Below, piece by piece: positions 1 to 12,556 of a stretch of 64,000 bases of DNA (position 1 is the first letter of the stretch; every line of letters begins with the position of its first letter). Location of the stretch: NCBI GenBank assembly GCA_025618425.1, contig CM046845.1, forward strand, positions 33,415,277 to 33,479,276. Reading direction: 5' to 3'. The notes under the pieces are model-generated. The model was given only the letters and a program-made list of their open reading frames with translations, was not told where the DNA came from and made no database searches. This stretch comes from Heliocidaris tuberculata. Taxonomy: Eukaryota > Echinodermata > Echinoidea > Camarodonta > Echinometridae. The position numbers and the translations under genes were made by a program.

Positions 1-1502
1 GATGTGGGGTAGAATTAAAGTATAATTATAATGTCTTAAAGTTACTTCATTCAAGCAATGTCTGATTCTTCGAATGGACTTGACAGAATATGTGATATTT
101 TTTACAATTTCGTTGACATGAGGGGACCAATCTGGGTGATGGTCAACTACAATTCCTAGATATTTTAGCTTGGTAACGTGATGAAGCTTCTTGCCATTCA
201 TAAATCTTGAGATCTTTTTTTCTTACGATTTGCAAAGAGCATGACTTTAGTTTTGTCTGTATTTGACAATCATACCATTTCCCCCAAACCATTTGCTAAG
301 GATATTTATGTCTCTTTGTAGTTGTTTTTGTACCGAGTTTCCACCATAACCTGGAGAAAAAAATAGCCGTATCGTCTGCATAGAGGCGGTCACTCATCAA
401 GTTTTGTTTATCAATTTAGTAAGTAATTGTGAGTGAACGCCCTTTCCCAAATTTTGGATACTACAGATAAAAGGGATATTGGACGGAAGTTATTCAAATC
501 ACTGGAGGATTTCCTACGGTATTGGAACAATTTTGACAAATTTAAAATCGTGGGGGCCCGTTCCACAAAACTTGCGTTTGAACGCAACTCAGGAAAATCA
601 AACGCAACTTTATTTTCAGCCAATCAGAAGTGCGCATTCAGGACTTGCGTTTGATTTTAAGAGTTGCGTTTAATCGCAACTCTTTGTGCAACGGGCCCCT
701 GTGCGTATTGAATAATTAAATACATGAGCTATGGGCGATGCAATAAAGTGGGCACTTTCAGTAGTCTAGGATGCAGGATACAGGATGCAGGTCATCGAGA
801 CCAATGGACTTAGAACAATTCAAAGTAGACAGTTCTTTCTGAATGAAATCGATAGAGACTTCTTCAATTAAGGGTAAATTTTGATTGTGTTCGTTTCAAT
901 CCTTTCAGAACTTTGTTTCCAATACTTCCTTTGTTCATTCTATCTAAAGCTGCTTTACCAATGTTGCTAAAAATAGAATAGAATTCAGAAGCAATCTTGA
1001 ATGGATCTGTCACTAATTCACCATCAATCACAATGTTTGACCCAATGCTTGGACTTGTATTTGGTATTAAGCCTTTCATAATGCTCCATCTCTTCTTCAT
1101 GTCATTACTCGCATTACGTAATTGGTCTTGATAAAAGCTTCTTTAGCTCTTTGTTAAAGTTATTTGCTTTGTTTCTGTAACATTTGAATTTCTTAATTGG
1201 GTCCTTAATTCATTAAACTTTCTTTTGTTAAAACCCCTTTCTCTTGCAATTTCAATATACTGTGTGTTAATCCAAGGTGATCCTCTTATTACTGTAATGT
1301 ATGGTGTAAGCTTATCATACAAATGGAGGAATAATGAATGAAATGTCATCAATTTTAAGTTAACATCCTGCTGAACTACTAACAATTCATTCCAGTCAAT
1401 GGCAGCTAGGTCACAAAGAAAAGCATTTTCGTCAAAAGTACGAAACGATCGAAAAAGTGAGATTTCGGGTATTAACCATGCAAGCACCCGCTGGTGCTTC
1501 AC
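1..1502 (-). pseudogene. Broken non-LTR retrotransposon (LINE, CR1/Jockey-like) fragment
   Basis: On the minus strand, separate open pieces match successive parts of a LINE ORF2. From 1502 to 1143 lies the linker after the endonuclease, with an FRSFRTF motif and later a GSPWINTQYIEIARERG stretch. From 1100 to 864 comes the pre-RT segment (TDPFKIASEFYSIFSNIGK). Near 510-411 is the RT finger motif NNFRPISLLSVVSKIWER. At 371-382 is the catalytic YADD, in the context RLYADDTAIFF. From 240 to 20 is the thumb segment with KLKYLGIVVDHHPDWSPH. The pieces are out of frame, and about 100 residues normally lying between RPISLL and YADD are missing, so the copy is dead. A MITE at 553-699 splits it. The downstream end lies off the left edge. 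The LINE identity is firm; the clade is a guess. Confidence 0.82.
553..699. mobile_element. 147-bp MITE with GGGGCCCGTT ends (copy A)
   Basis: The element is bounded by near-perfect inverted ends, GGGGGCCCGTTCCACAAAAC on the left and the complement of GTGCAACGGGCCCC on the right. Inside, the word TTGCGTT/AACGCAA recurs in both orientations, and CAGCCAATCAG lies at the exact centre (617-627). A second copy of the same length is at 21369-21515. It has no coding capacity. It sits inside the LINE fragment and is therefore the younger insertion. No clear target-site duplication was seen. Confidence 0.85.
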
Positions 1503-2540
1503 ATTCTGGGTTAGTTTTTTTTTTTTTTTTTGTTTTTTTTGTTTTGAAATCTATACTAACATTGTCTCTGCATGTATAGAGGATCAATTTGTTACTACTC
1601 ATTTCTCTTCATGTTAATCAAATATTTAATTTAAATTGACTAGTTTGGTAGTGGGTAAGTCATAGTATATATATATATTATAGTAAAATTGAAAATACAG
1701 CCTATTGCAAGCTTTCTTGTGGAGGGAAGGCCAAATCGGCTCCGAGTAGTGACGTCAGAGCAATCTTACATTTTCAAAATAATTTGGCCCTTATTCCGGG
1801 TATAAGACTTACTAATACAGCGCGCCAAACTCACTGTTTTGTATTCATATTGTTGTCCAGAACCTGAATCAGGTAAATTTTATGTTTTTAAATGCCCCTT
1901 TGTTTAATGCTATTGCGATTTATTTCCAAATCGGATCGCAGTCGATTTTGTGTGCGGAGGGCTTAAGGTTTACCAATCATACATAAAATTAATAATATCA
2001 TTTCTCATTTATGTTATACAATGTGACACACAAAATGACGTGTCTTGTTTAACTGAGTGTGAGTATTTATGACGCCATTGGTGGTGTATATATTTCCCGC
2101 TTGTACAGGGCCATATAGCATTCATACATACGTTTCAATGTCAACGGTATAATGGAATAAAACCCCGCCGTCAATTAGCAGATTCTCTTGGATTTATACA
2201 TAATCCTATTTATTACACGATGGGTCGTCCAGTGCCTAAACAAGCTTTTATGGTTCATTTATCGACTAGGAGCATGGAACTAAGGTCATGTATTCGTACC
2301 AGAAACACCTCCTACGTTGTCGGAAAACTAATAAAGATGAGCAAAGGTACCTCTGAAGTAATCAGTTTATAGGTTTAAGTGGGTGCTCAACTGTTATCTG
2401 GCATTTCTCAAGTGGATTTTGTATTGATCCTGCGCTAGTGATAACCGGCCATTATAGGTTTAAACCAGAAAGAATGTTGGAGAGCGTTAAAAGGGCGGTG
2501 TTTTACAGCGTCTGTTTTGTGTCTACCTCTACATTATATT
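1503..2540. other. Gene-free stretch
   Basis: A T-rich tract at 1507-1532 is followed by about 1 kb in which I recognise neither exons nor repeats. All open frames are short and lack family features. Confidence 0.5.
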
Positions 2541-2544
2541 TTCC

Positions 2545-3000
2545 GCCCCCCCCCATCCTCTCTCTCTCTCTCTCTTTCTCCGTCTTTCTCTCTCCCCGTT
2601 CCACGTCCCTCTCTCTTCAGCCCCCCTTTTCTCTCTCTCTTATTTCTCTTTCTTTTGCTCTCTTTCTCTTTCTCTTTCTCTCTTCCTGTCTCTCCTCTCT
2701 GTCCCCTTTCCCCCTCCATCTCTCTCTTAACGAGTATCTGTCCTACTATGGTCCCACCCCTCTCTATCTCTCGCTCACTCTTTCTCATCCCCTTTTTCTG
2801 TCTTTCTTCCTTTCTCTCTTTTTCCTCTCTCTTCTCTCTCTCTCTCTCCTTTCTTTCCCCTTTGACCCCCTGTTTTCCTTACCTATATAGTCCCCATTTT
2901 TCGTCCCGTGTGTGTGTGTGTGTGTGTGTGTTTTGAAGAAAAAAAAAGTGTGTGTGTGTCTCTCTCTCTCTCACTCCCTCTCTCCCTCTCTTTCTCTATC
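2545..3000. repeat. Pyrimidine-rich (CT)n region with a (GT)n tract
   Basis: Imperfect CT/CCT/CTTT runs extend over about 350 bp to 2875. A GT run follows at about 2908-2931, then more CT after a short A-run. Open frames here are low-complexity products of the repeat. Confidence 0.9.
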
Positions 3001-4288
3001 ATGTTCCCAGTTATATCTTCTGCAATCTCCTCTGTACTATCACTCTATTTCCTCTCTGTCTTTCTATCTCTTGTTCCTCATCGTATTCCCTTCCATTCGT
3101 CTACTACTGGGCAATGATACACTGCGTTAGTGAAGTTGTGTTTAATATGAAAATGATAAACCAAGGGCATATAGGTTGAATCATTTAATACAGGCTTGCA
3201 TACACGATATATGCAGTCTACAAATAGGATTAGTGGACCGCTTTCATTTTCTCTTCACTCCATCTGCATCTACACATTGTACCCATCTCAATGATGCCCC
3301 TGCCTCTCATTCTCATCTGTGTATGCATATTGTTGACTGCCGGATACGAAGCTTATTTTAGGATAATTTCAGTCAATTTACCACCGTTTATAAACACCTG
3401 ATTCCCCTAATTAAATTTAAATGATAAATTATTGTAGGACCTTTTAGTCGATCAAAATTTAATGTAGATTACTGAAAACATTTGTAGAAAGAACGAAAAT
3501 AGTGAATTTTGCATAAATCTGTATCCAACTGCTTTAAAACACATTTTTGAAAATCGTTTAATGTGTTTAATGTGCAAGTTAACAAAAGGTGCGATAATTC
3601 ACTCCTTGTTTATTTGTCTATATTTATCTTGCTGCCTTTTCCAATAATCTTGTTTTTTTTTTTACGTAGCCCCCCCCCCCCAATTTATACAATGTAATAA
3701 AAAGTAGCTTTATAATAGTAATGAGTATTGATAATTTATAATAAATCAAGGCAGATTCCAATATTAGCACAGTATTATTAGCCCAAATGAACACAGTTAA
3801 TTAATTTTATTCATTTATAATGAAAGTTATGTCGATCTCACTGGAGTTCATGCGTGATTAGATGAATCATTATTACGAGGTCAAATATGACTCTTTCATC
3901 GCAAAGGAATAAAAGACTACATGCCATTTCATGTGCAATGTATTTACCCGCAGTATACAGTGTTATGAGAATGTGATGAGATAACACTGTCACCTGGATG
4001 AATTTTCTTTGACAAGTCATGTTCACTGGTTACAATGTAAAAGAGAATTGTGTTGACTGGTGCAAAAACAGGCAAGGTATTTGGGCAACCTGAATTGCCA
4101 TCAACGATGATCGCACGGCACCGTCGTATATAGTTTTAAACTTGAGGTTAGCGAAACCTCAAAGTTTTTAACATCGAGCCATTAAAATATTATTTTTGTA
4201 CTTATGGAACCATCGAAATTAGAACAAGTTTACTAGATATTGCTACCTTCCTATTAAATAACAAATTAAACATGTTGCTGGTTGCCTG
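3001..4288. other. Gene-free stretch
   Basis: AT-rich sequence with short homopolymers (T and C runs at 3652-3680). No exon, RNA gene or clear mobile element was recognised. Confidence 0.5.
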
Positions 4289-4979
4289 CACTGTAAAAAA
4301 AAATGCGACATGTGACATGTTTATTTCTGTGACAGATTTAAAACACTGCGACGTGTTTATATTATATTGTACGGGTTTAAGAGCTAAACACATGTGCCTA
4401 TTTTTTTCATCTTTCAGCACGCCTTAGGTGTTTACTAGATAAACATGTTTACCTTTTAAATGGTTCCAATGTATAGGCTAAACACCAAATGTTTACACCT
4501 TAATCATTTAGTGTTTACACCTGTTTAAATACTAAACAGTGTGTGTGATTATGGTGTAAACACCACGTGTTTATATATTGTAGCTAAGTTAAGAGCTAAA
4601 CACATTCTGTGCTTATTTTCATCACGCCTAGGTGTTTATTAGATAAACATGCTTACCTTTTAAATGGTTCTAATGTATAGGCTAAACGCCAAATGTTTAC
4701 ACCATAATCACACACACTGTTTAGTATTTAAACAGCTGTAAACACCAAATGATTATTTTGTAAACATTTGGTGTTTAGCCTATACATTAGAACCATTTAA
4801 AAGGTAAACATGTTCATCTAGTAAACACCTAAGGCGTGCTGAAAGATGAAAAAAATAGGCACATGTGTTTAGCTCTTAAACACATGGGTTTAGCTCACCC
4901 GTACAATATATAAACACGTCGCAGTGTTTTAAATCTGTCACAGAAAAGTGTTTAGAAACTAAACAAATTTTTTACAGTG
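4289..4979. mobile_element. Foldback/MITE element with CACTGTAAAAAA ends
   Basis: The two halves are reverse complements. The left half runs CACTGTAAAA, then ACACTGCGACGTGTTTATAT, AGAGCTAAACACATGTGCC and a segment with CTAAACACCAAATGTTTACA. The right half repeats this in reverse order, ending in TTTTTTACAGTG. Arms are about 300 bp, and many internal copies of the word (G)TTTA(C)AC/GTAAACA are present. The element is about 690 bp and non-coding. Imperfect 8-bp flanks (TGGTTGCC and TGGTAGCG) could be a decayed target-site duplication. Confidence 0.85.
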
Positions 4980-5506
4980 TGGTAGCGAGGCACACACGCT
5001 TGTGTCAAATGTTTCTTAGAAGGGAAGCTAGGGACACGGTCCTTATCGTATAGGAGGAATAGAGAGCTTGTTCGTGATGAGTATGATGGGGATGAACTGA
5101 TCACCCATGCACATAAATCAATGATGAATACAGCAGGTGCCGTGATACTACTTAATGGAGAAAATAAATGAAGAATGGGGCGGAGGAGGTACCCATTGAC
5201 AGAATGGGGACATTGGCCCATTTTCTCGAAAGCAGCCCAAGTTAAATCTCACTTAACTTTGTCCATTGATATATGGAAGGCCAAGTGTCAACTCCTAAAT
5301 TCCGTATATAAATAGCTGTAATTATGTAACAAAATTACATATAAACAACATTATTTGGGTCATGAAATTGAGAAAATATTGAGAGACAAGTTATTGTATT
5401 CTAATTTAGTTACAGAATTATGATGATTTGTACACAATGAAGTGATTGACATTTGACATTACATAACTCGTGTGGGACACGGTTTACTGATGATGACGTA
5501 TTCTCT

Positions 5507-5550
5507 CCCTCTCTCTCTCTCTTTATTTCTTCCTACCCTCTCTCTAACTC
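5507..5550. repeat. (CT)n microsatellite
   Basis: Short CTCTCTCTCT run next to the left end of the following inverted-repeat element. Confidence 0.7.
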
Positions 5551-5559
5551 TCCTTGTTT

Positions 5560-6118
5560 TTAAAGGGAAAGTCCACCCTGGAAGTAAGTTGATTTGATTA
5601 AAAACAGAAAAATGAGAGAAAAGAATTAGTGAAAGTTTGACCATAATCCGATTGAAAAATAAGAAAGTTACGATTTTTGGAAGTTATTAATCAAACACAA
5701 ATTGACAACTTTGTGACGTATCTTGCAAGCTCCTTTCCCATTTGCTCTGTACATTAAATTTCAGAAATTTGCATTTTTTATTTTACTTGTTTATAAAGGA
5801 ATAGATTTGTTTCGTGCAGGTTGTGTGTAAAAAGATATGTGCAACGATTTATAGGGTGCATGTATATGATTAGATATTTTCTTTAGAGAAAATGGAAATT
5901 TATTATTTCTCAGTACAGGGCAAGTCATGCCAGTGGGAGAGGAGCTCGCAAGATACGTCATGGAGTTGGTAATTTGTATTTGATTGATTGCAAATTCAAA
6001 AATTCATAACTTTCTTATTTCTTATCGGATTTTGCTCAAACTTTCATTGATCTGTTTCTTTAATTTTTTTCTGCTTCTTTTGAAGCCAACTTTATATCAG
6101 GGTGGAATTCCCCTTTAA
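5560..6118. mobile_element. Inverted-repeat element beginning and ending in TTAA (copy 1)
   Basis: The left end TTAAAGGGAAAGTCCACCCTG is mirrored by the right end CAGGGTGGAATTCCCCTTTAA. The arms continue through matching segments with CAAGATACGTCA/TGACGTATCTTG and GTGGGAGAGGAGCTC. The arms extend about 190 bp, with a spacer of about 180 bp. A second copy lies at 37867-38779. It is non-coding. The TTAA at both termini of both copies fits a piggyBac-like target, but could be part of the terminal repeat. Confidence 0.85.
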
Positions 6119-6574
6119 ATATAATACATGTTATCTAAACTTCTGAAGGAAGGAGAAATGTTGAATTTTGTGAAATCCTTTACACTTGATAAAAATGGGA
6201 CACACGTGAAGTTTCTTATCATTCAAGAGTTGGGAGCAACTGTACATGTCACCAAAATCACTGTCATAAAAACGTTTGAGATAAAGATAAACAAGGTATA
6301 AACATTCGTTGGAAACTCATCAAACAAACAAAAATGAAGATATGATTGCACAGTCCCACCTGATTTTGATTTATGTCTGTCATTCCTCCTCTGATCAAAA
6401 CAAACTCAAAACCAGGACACAAATCCTTTTAGCTATATGGGATGTCTGCCAAACCTCTCCCAAGAAATAGCTCCAGAAATAGCTTCTCTCTCTTCCTCTC
6501 CAAAGTTTGTCTTTATTCTCTCTTTTTACTATCTCTTAGCTGTTGCACGTGCCGTTGTAGATCCTTTCGTCAAC

Positions 6575-6822
6575 CAGTGGCGTAGCGTATATCCAGCTAT
6601 TTCCGGGGGCACTGGCACCATGGGGGGGGGGGGGGGCTTACTCAGTGAATGAAATGCGAATGAACAAGTCCACCGATTATGGAGAGGGTTCGGGTCAGGA
6701 TCCTGTCATCTTCTTTTCTCATCCTTTTGCCACTCTCCTTTTCCTCACTCTCTCTTCTTCTTTTTTCCGCCATTCGATGGGGGAGGCACAGTGTCCCCGT
6801 GCCCTCCTGTAGCTCACCACTG
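6575..6822. mobile_element. hAT-type MITE (CAGTGGCGTAGC ends) with perfect 8-bp duplication
   Basis: The element starts CAGTGGCGTAGCG and ends with the inverted, slightly mutated GTAGCTCACCACTG. It is flanked by the same 8 bases, TCGTCAAC, at 6567-6574 and 6823-6830. Eight-base duplications are typical of hAT transposons. The 248-bp interior is non-coding and contains a G-run and a CT-rich part, as does the relative at 16598-16834. Confidence 0.88.
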
Positions 6823-6830
6823 TCGTCAAC

Positions 6831-8149
6831 TATTCCTCCTCCTTCGTTCTTCATTTATATACAAATACCTTGACCATGCCCACACACAGAGAAACTTTGT
6901 TTCTTATATATTATGTATTTTGAACTTTACAATAAAACTGCGACGAGTGTGGGCGAGAAAAATTAATTCCCAACCATTTCCCCAACCTCCTCCCCTCAAA
7001 AAAAAAAAAAAAAAAATAATAGCGAAAATAAAGCTGTAATCTTTTTGAGACATTTTTCATTGAGAATATACATGTAATTGTAAATATTTTGTTATGAATA
7101 ACTTGTGCTCTTATGGGTATCATGTTATTCCGATATTTTAATGAAACAATATCAAACATCTATTAAACTAAGTTCAAGATATTTTTTTTTTCAAGAAAAT
7201 TTCTTAGAATCAAACATACAAGCAGAGCACGCACATCCAGAAGACTATGAATTACCTATACTTTAAGCATTCCTTATAATTTATACAAACTAACATTATG
7301 TAAATTATTCACCTTGTCGTTTTATTATTTTTGTGAGAAACCTGCCTTTATTTATGTCATTTATACTTCAAGAATTAAATATATTAGGCCATTCTCAGTC
7401 ACGTCTATTACCAAAATCCTGAAAAATGGTTCATTTAAACCTAATTTTTATCATTTGTCTTTTAGTAGAAGTCTCTCATTTTGGATTATTAACAATCTTA
7501 CCTCCAAAAAATGGAGGGTATTTATGTTAAATGAGAGTACATCATTTTCTTTCAGAGGTCAAAATTAGGTCGGTCACGGTCGTGTGTGACCTCGCACGAA
7601 CATGACGAAAAAGGGTCTTACTTGTTGATATTCAAACCTACGTTTCTCGTATTTCCCTTGGAGTGCAAGTTTTCACTTTTTATTGCTATTGTTATATTTG
7701 GTGGGATTGCTCTGAGCAGTTTGAAAGCAATTTTCCATAAATTAGTGAACATTCTTTTCTTTCAGAGGTGAAAATTGGGTCCGTCATGTGTGTGACCACT
7801 CAAAAAAGGTGTTTTTATAAATGTCTCTGTAAAAACATTGTGGTTGGGAAATAACTTTTTCTTGTTTAAGAAAGAAAATCTTTTTCATGTAAGAAACTGG
7901 TGATATTTATCAAAAAATCATTAAAATTTAATCTGTTTTTTTTTCCGGCAATGAGGCAAAATTCGATGGTCACGTTTGTAACCGTTTGTTTCACTTCACA
8001 AAGAATGACCATTGATGAACTGAAATTAAAATCTACGGTTTTGTCATTCTCGTTGAAGCAAACTGGTGTAAATCCAAATTTTGATGCGAAAAGCCTGGAT
8101 ATCAAAGGACATAGAGGAAATGAAAGTTCAGTTGAGCGAAGAGTATAGG
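6831..8149. other. Gene-free stretch with two related short segments
   Basis: No exon recognised. An A-run lies at 6998-7015. Two similar segments, TTTCTTTCAGAGGT followed by a GTCGGTCACGG-like part, occur at about 7545-7590 and 7755-7795 and look like a diverged local duplication. Confidence 0.5.
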
Positions 8150-8293
8150 GCATAGGGACTGCTGGCTTAGTGGTATAGGGCAGTGGTCCCTTTCTACAGG
8201 GAGGTCCAAGGATCGAAAGGTCCCTCTGGTAGCTTACTTACAAGCATGTCTTGTTTTCTTAGCTATCACTTTCAATAAATCATCATCATCATT
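8150..8293 (+). mobile_element. tRNA-derived SINE-like sequence
   Basis: The segment TGGCTTAGTGGTATAGGGCA resembles an RNA polymerase III A box. GGTCCAAGGATCGAAAGGTCC further on resembles a degenerate B box. The stretch ends in a short ATC repeat (8280-8290), a common SINE tail. The cloverleaf is not intact, so I call it a SINE rather than a tRNA gene. Confidence 0.5.
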
Positions 8294-11200
8294 AGTTCAT
8301 TGTTATGTTTTGCACTGAAATATCATCTCTCTCTACCCCACGTGGTGATTTAAGTGTATATCATCTCGAATGATTGGGCTTCCCATATCACCAACTTTCT
8401 TATATACAGGTCATTACAACGTGACCTATCAAACGTATAATAAATCAAAGTCAAATATATTGCAATATTGCTTTCTATTTATATTCGCCCATCAGTTCTG
8501 TTTGGACATTACAGTTTAACAGCGTAAATATCAGGGAGCAGTCATGATTGTATTCAGACAGTGTGTCAAAGAGAATAGTTACTCGAAATGCAATTTTTTT
8601 AAATTATTATTAAATATCTTTTTGTCAAAACCTAACATAAATTATAAAACGTCATATCATTGTGGCATTGAACAAATGCGAATAAAAATCCATAACATTC
8701 TTGTTAAAAAGAAGACTGAATACTCGTAAAAATGAAAACTCAATTGCCGACTTTCTCATTCTTTTCTTGTCATGTGCATAGAAGAATTTTAAAAATGACA
8801 TGTAGCAATTTTCCCTTGAAAACGATGAATGCTCTGGAAGTGCTCTCATATCTTAGATATGACTTTAAATATAGTTTGCAACTTTGGACCGAATTATAAT
8901 GCCACATGTTCGTGTAGTCTCAAGTATTCAGATCTGTGTCTAGTACTTTTCATTGTTTGTAGTTTTCAGCAATATTTAGTCAACTTGATTTAATTTTGAT
9001 AGTTCCAAAACGTTGTATTACACAATTGTTTTCATTTAAAACATCAAGTACATAGTCAACCATTACGTTTTTTGTTGTTTTTTGTTGTTGGTTTTTTTTT
9101 TTTTACTTGGATATTGTATAGTCTGTATTCATCTTCATCTTTGTGACATAGGCATGTGAAATGATTGATAATGCATTCATGGACATGACATATCTTGGTT
9201 CTAGCATGCTTCTATAAGCATAGATCAAGATGAGACATCTTTATAATGATTCAAGCCCAGTTGTCTGCAAACTAAGCTAGGGATATCGAACTTCCTTCAA
9301 ATACCAGTCTACAAAATGTGAATGTGGAATGTAAAACCAAAGCCGTTCTGAATATAGGCAGGATAGTCGGCTGGGGTACACCCTCATTTGGAGTGTCTAT
9401 TGGGATATATATTTTTTCAGGACCTCTTCTGTTCTTAAGGGTAAATTTTGATTATCATTTTTTTTAAATCATTTATTTTTGTTTTGTTTGTGTCCTGATC
9501 CCGGTGAAATTGTTAGCAAACTCGTCGGAAAATGCTAAAGGACACACGCCCCCTCATTTTCCATTAAGAATGTTTCAGCGACTTCCTTATAAACTCGTTT
9601 GGCTCACTTAGAGAGAGAGAGAGAGGTGGGGCGGGGGCGGGGGAGAAGGAGGAGGAGAAAATAGGATAGAGAGAGAGAAAGAGTAACATGGTTCATACTT
9701 CCCATAATCAAGATACAGTAATACATAAACATAAACCACTGTAATAAATTTTGAAAAGTAAAAACTAAAAAAATAAAAAATAAAAATAGTAATACTAATA
9801 GAAAATCCAAACAAGTTAGAGCAAGCAAGACACAGAAAATAAAACTATAATTGTAAACAAAAGACCATAATTTGATTTATATAACTCATGATAATTATCA
9901 AATTTCTATGCACAATACGATAAGTTCCGAAAGGGAATACAAATAATAATCACAATGGTAAGAAATGATTTTAGAGCTTTTTTTTCACTTGGATATCATA
10001 TGCTATTTTTAGATTATTTTAATAGAAAAATTTAAAGCTTGTCATTATTAACAAGATGAATAAAGGTCGTATTAATCTATACTGTGAGCAGTATAATAAT
10101 AATAAGCACTGAATTCCTTGTACTTCAATCTGATGCGATGTTTGATGTCATTTTTACTTTGATAAAGGTCAAGTGTGAAATATTTGGTTTGTCCAATCTC
10201 GGTCAATAGTATCCCTTGGCAATGGGTGAACAAAAGTATGAATTAGGCCTACTTTGTCAATATTTGTTTGAGCAATTAGCACTGGGCCAATATAACAATG
10301 ACTGCCCAAATGTAATACCAAAGGCAGATTTTGCACGTTATTGATGCACCAATATTTTTTTGATCCGTTTGAATAAATGTCTTATTGGAGATGTATAGAA
10401 CTTCGGACGCATTCTCTGTTTACACACAAAATCAAGCCCCCGTCGAAAGCAGCATTTTATAAAATAACAGTGTCGATCATAGTTATGAGGATGAAAGCAA
10501 ACCACAGAGATGCAAAGGGTTCAAGGGAGCTATTATACTAAGCACCTTGTCCGTGGTTGATTATACTTTCACATATATTATTGGTGTCTATTATTATCCT
10601 CTTAATGGCTGCCAATCAAAAGAATTGCTGACAGTGAATCCAGTCCAGTCCAACCCTCCAAGCATTTAGCAGTGCCCTTTCTTTGGAGTTACAAAGCGCT
10701 TCGCAGTTTTTTCTAACAATTATTCATCACATGTATTGATACCACCTCAGTTCTATCACAAATCACAACACCATCGAATGTAAAATCTTCGATCTCCATC
10801 TTCTTAGCTTTCATTATTTTAATCTAAATAATGAGTTATGTGTCTGATCACAGTCTGTGGTGGCTGGTATGTCATATTAAATCACACTTTTAACTTGTTT
10901 TTATTTTTATGTCAACTTCTCTTTCTCTCTCCCATAAATAATGAAATCGAATAATCGAACATTATCGTTAAAAAGAGAAGCAATCATTGGTCCTAAGATT
11001 TCTGTCTTTTAGTCGTTCAATAAACAAGCTTTATCTATAAATATTGCTTTTACTTCGTGCCTTTATCATTGTAACTATAATTATTGATGATGTTCAGAAT
11101 TTCAGACTTTGAGCCGCGTCCATACAAACAATGGAAGAATGGTTGTCATTCATCTGCATTTATTGTTGGTCATTTATGTATTCCCAAGTGGATTGTTTAA

Positions 11201-11505
11201 TATGGTTCATAATTCTGTTCTGATATTGGTCTTATTCACAAAGTGTCGTCTTCGTTCCCATGCATACCATAGTTTGTACCGTGACTTGCAATCGTTTGTT
11301 TTTCTTTGCCGCTAGTGCATATCAGTACCTCCCTGATATCGGTACCTCCCTGTACCGGTTTTTTGGAGGAGAAAAATAAACTTTGTTAAAAATGTTGTTA
11401 TCTGTTATTCAAGATTATTGCTAGAACTTGAATTGATGTTTTTCATGTCAGGATTTTCCTTGTTTTGTAATCTCATATCATCTTTATTTTTGCCTTGATA
11501 TTTTT
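8294..11505. other. Gene-free stretch
   Basis: AT-rich sequence with a GA-rich patch (9611-9682), an A/T-rich patch (9760-9790) and several homopolymers. No exon of the neighbouring aquaporin, nor of any other gene, could be recognised on either strand. Confidence 0.5.
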
Positions 11506-11776
11506 GTTCTTCGGATGATGACGGTGGTGATGATGATGGTGGTGATGGTGATGATGATGATGATAAGGATAGTGATGATAGTTAATATGGTGTTGAAAAT
11601 AATAGTTATGATGGTGAAGGTGATGGTGATAATGATGGTGATGATGATGATGGTGGTGATGATGATGATGATGGCGATGATGATGGCGATGATGATGATG
11701 ATGATGATGATATGGATAGTGATGATAGTTGATATTGTGTTGATAATGATAATAGTTATGATGGTGATGGTGATGG

Positions 11777-11807
<31 letters not shown>

Positions 11808-11965
11808 GATGATGATGGTGATGGTGATGATGATGATGATGGCGATGATGATAAGGATAGTGACGATAGTTAATATGGTGTTGATAATGATAATAGTTAT
11901 GATGGTGATGTTAATGATGGTAAGGATGAATATGGTGGTCATGGTGACGATGATGATGCTACTTT
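11506..11965. repeat. (GAT/GGT)n trinucleotide-minisatellite array
   Basis: Imperfect GATGATGGT units span about 450 bp. They are interspersed with three longer repeats containing AAGGATAGTGA/TGGATAGTGA and GTTAATATGGTGTTGA. Open frames of methionine/valine or threonine/isoleucine on the two strands are repeat translations, not genes. Confidence 0.92.
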
Positions 11966-12236
11966 CGTATCGAATAGACGAAAACAGGAGGTTGATCCTG
12001 GGGGCATGGGGCAGTTGCCCCCAGTCATTTATGAATTCATCCTCTTAGGTGTTCATCAATGATTTTATTGACAAGAGACAATACCAATAATATTTAGAGC
12101 TGCCATGACTTAATTCAAAGAGTAAACGTATAGCTTGACATATTCACCTTCGGGTTTAGGGATATATTCTAGTCTTTGGGTAAGATTGGAATCTTATTTA
12201 TTTATCTTTTTTCTTTATTTTTATTTTTCGTTACAG

Positions 12237-12317
12237 ATCCAGTATTCCGGAGCTAGCATGAACCCTGCCAGAAGTCTGGGATCGGCTGTCGTAGGTGGAG
12301 TCTGGACTGCTCACTGG
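12237..12317 (+). CDS. Aquaporin, penultimate exon (second NPA loop)
   Basis: An 81-nt exon encodes 27 residues beginning IQYSGASMNPARSLGS and ending in AHW. It holds the second Asn-Pro-Ala pore motif followed by the conserved Arg (NPAR) that forms part of the selectivity filter. The upstream sequence is pyrimidine-rich, ends in ACAG and starts the exon at 12237. The donor GTAAGC follows at 12318. The 81-nt length and the break after HW match the third exon of classical water-selective aquaporins (AQP1/4 type). Earlier exons, carrying the first NPA, were not found in the window and presumably lie off the left edge. It is a plasma-membrane water channel by family; substrate range cannot be judged from this piece. 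Confidence 0.95.
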
Positions 12318-12502
12318 GTAAGCCCAAGGAGTTAGCCTAGCTAGCACAGTCAGATTGGTCCTCTCCCAATGCAGGTTGCCGGGTAAACCTGACGCTGGAT
12401 TTGAGGGAAAACTGAAGACCTCAGTCGAATTTATTTCGTTACACTCGACTTCAGATCTGCCTTAAACCCAGCGTCGGCTTTAAAATCTTCCCCCACATCC
12501 TC

Positions 12503-12515
12503 ACCCCCCCCCCCC

Positions 12516-12556
<41 letters not shown>

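Noticed and set aside
8158..8235. tRNA gene
   Set aside because: The B box is degenerate and the acceptor stem does not close; a SINE head is more likely.
11484..12048. Met/Val-rich and Ile/Thr-rich open frames of 150-177 residues
   Set aside because: Repeat translations of the GAT/GGT array; no start context, no domain, no splice support.
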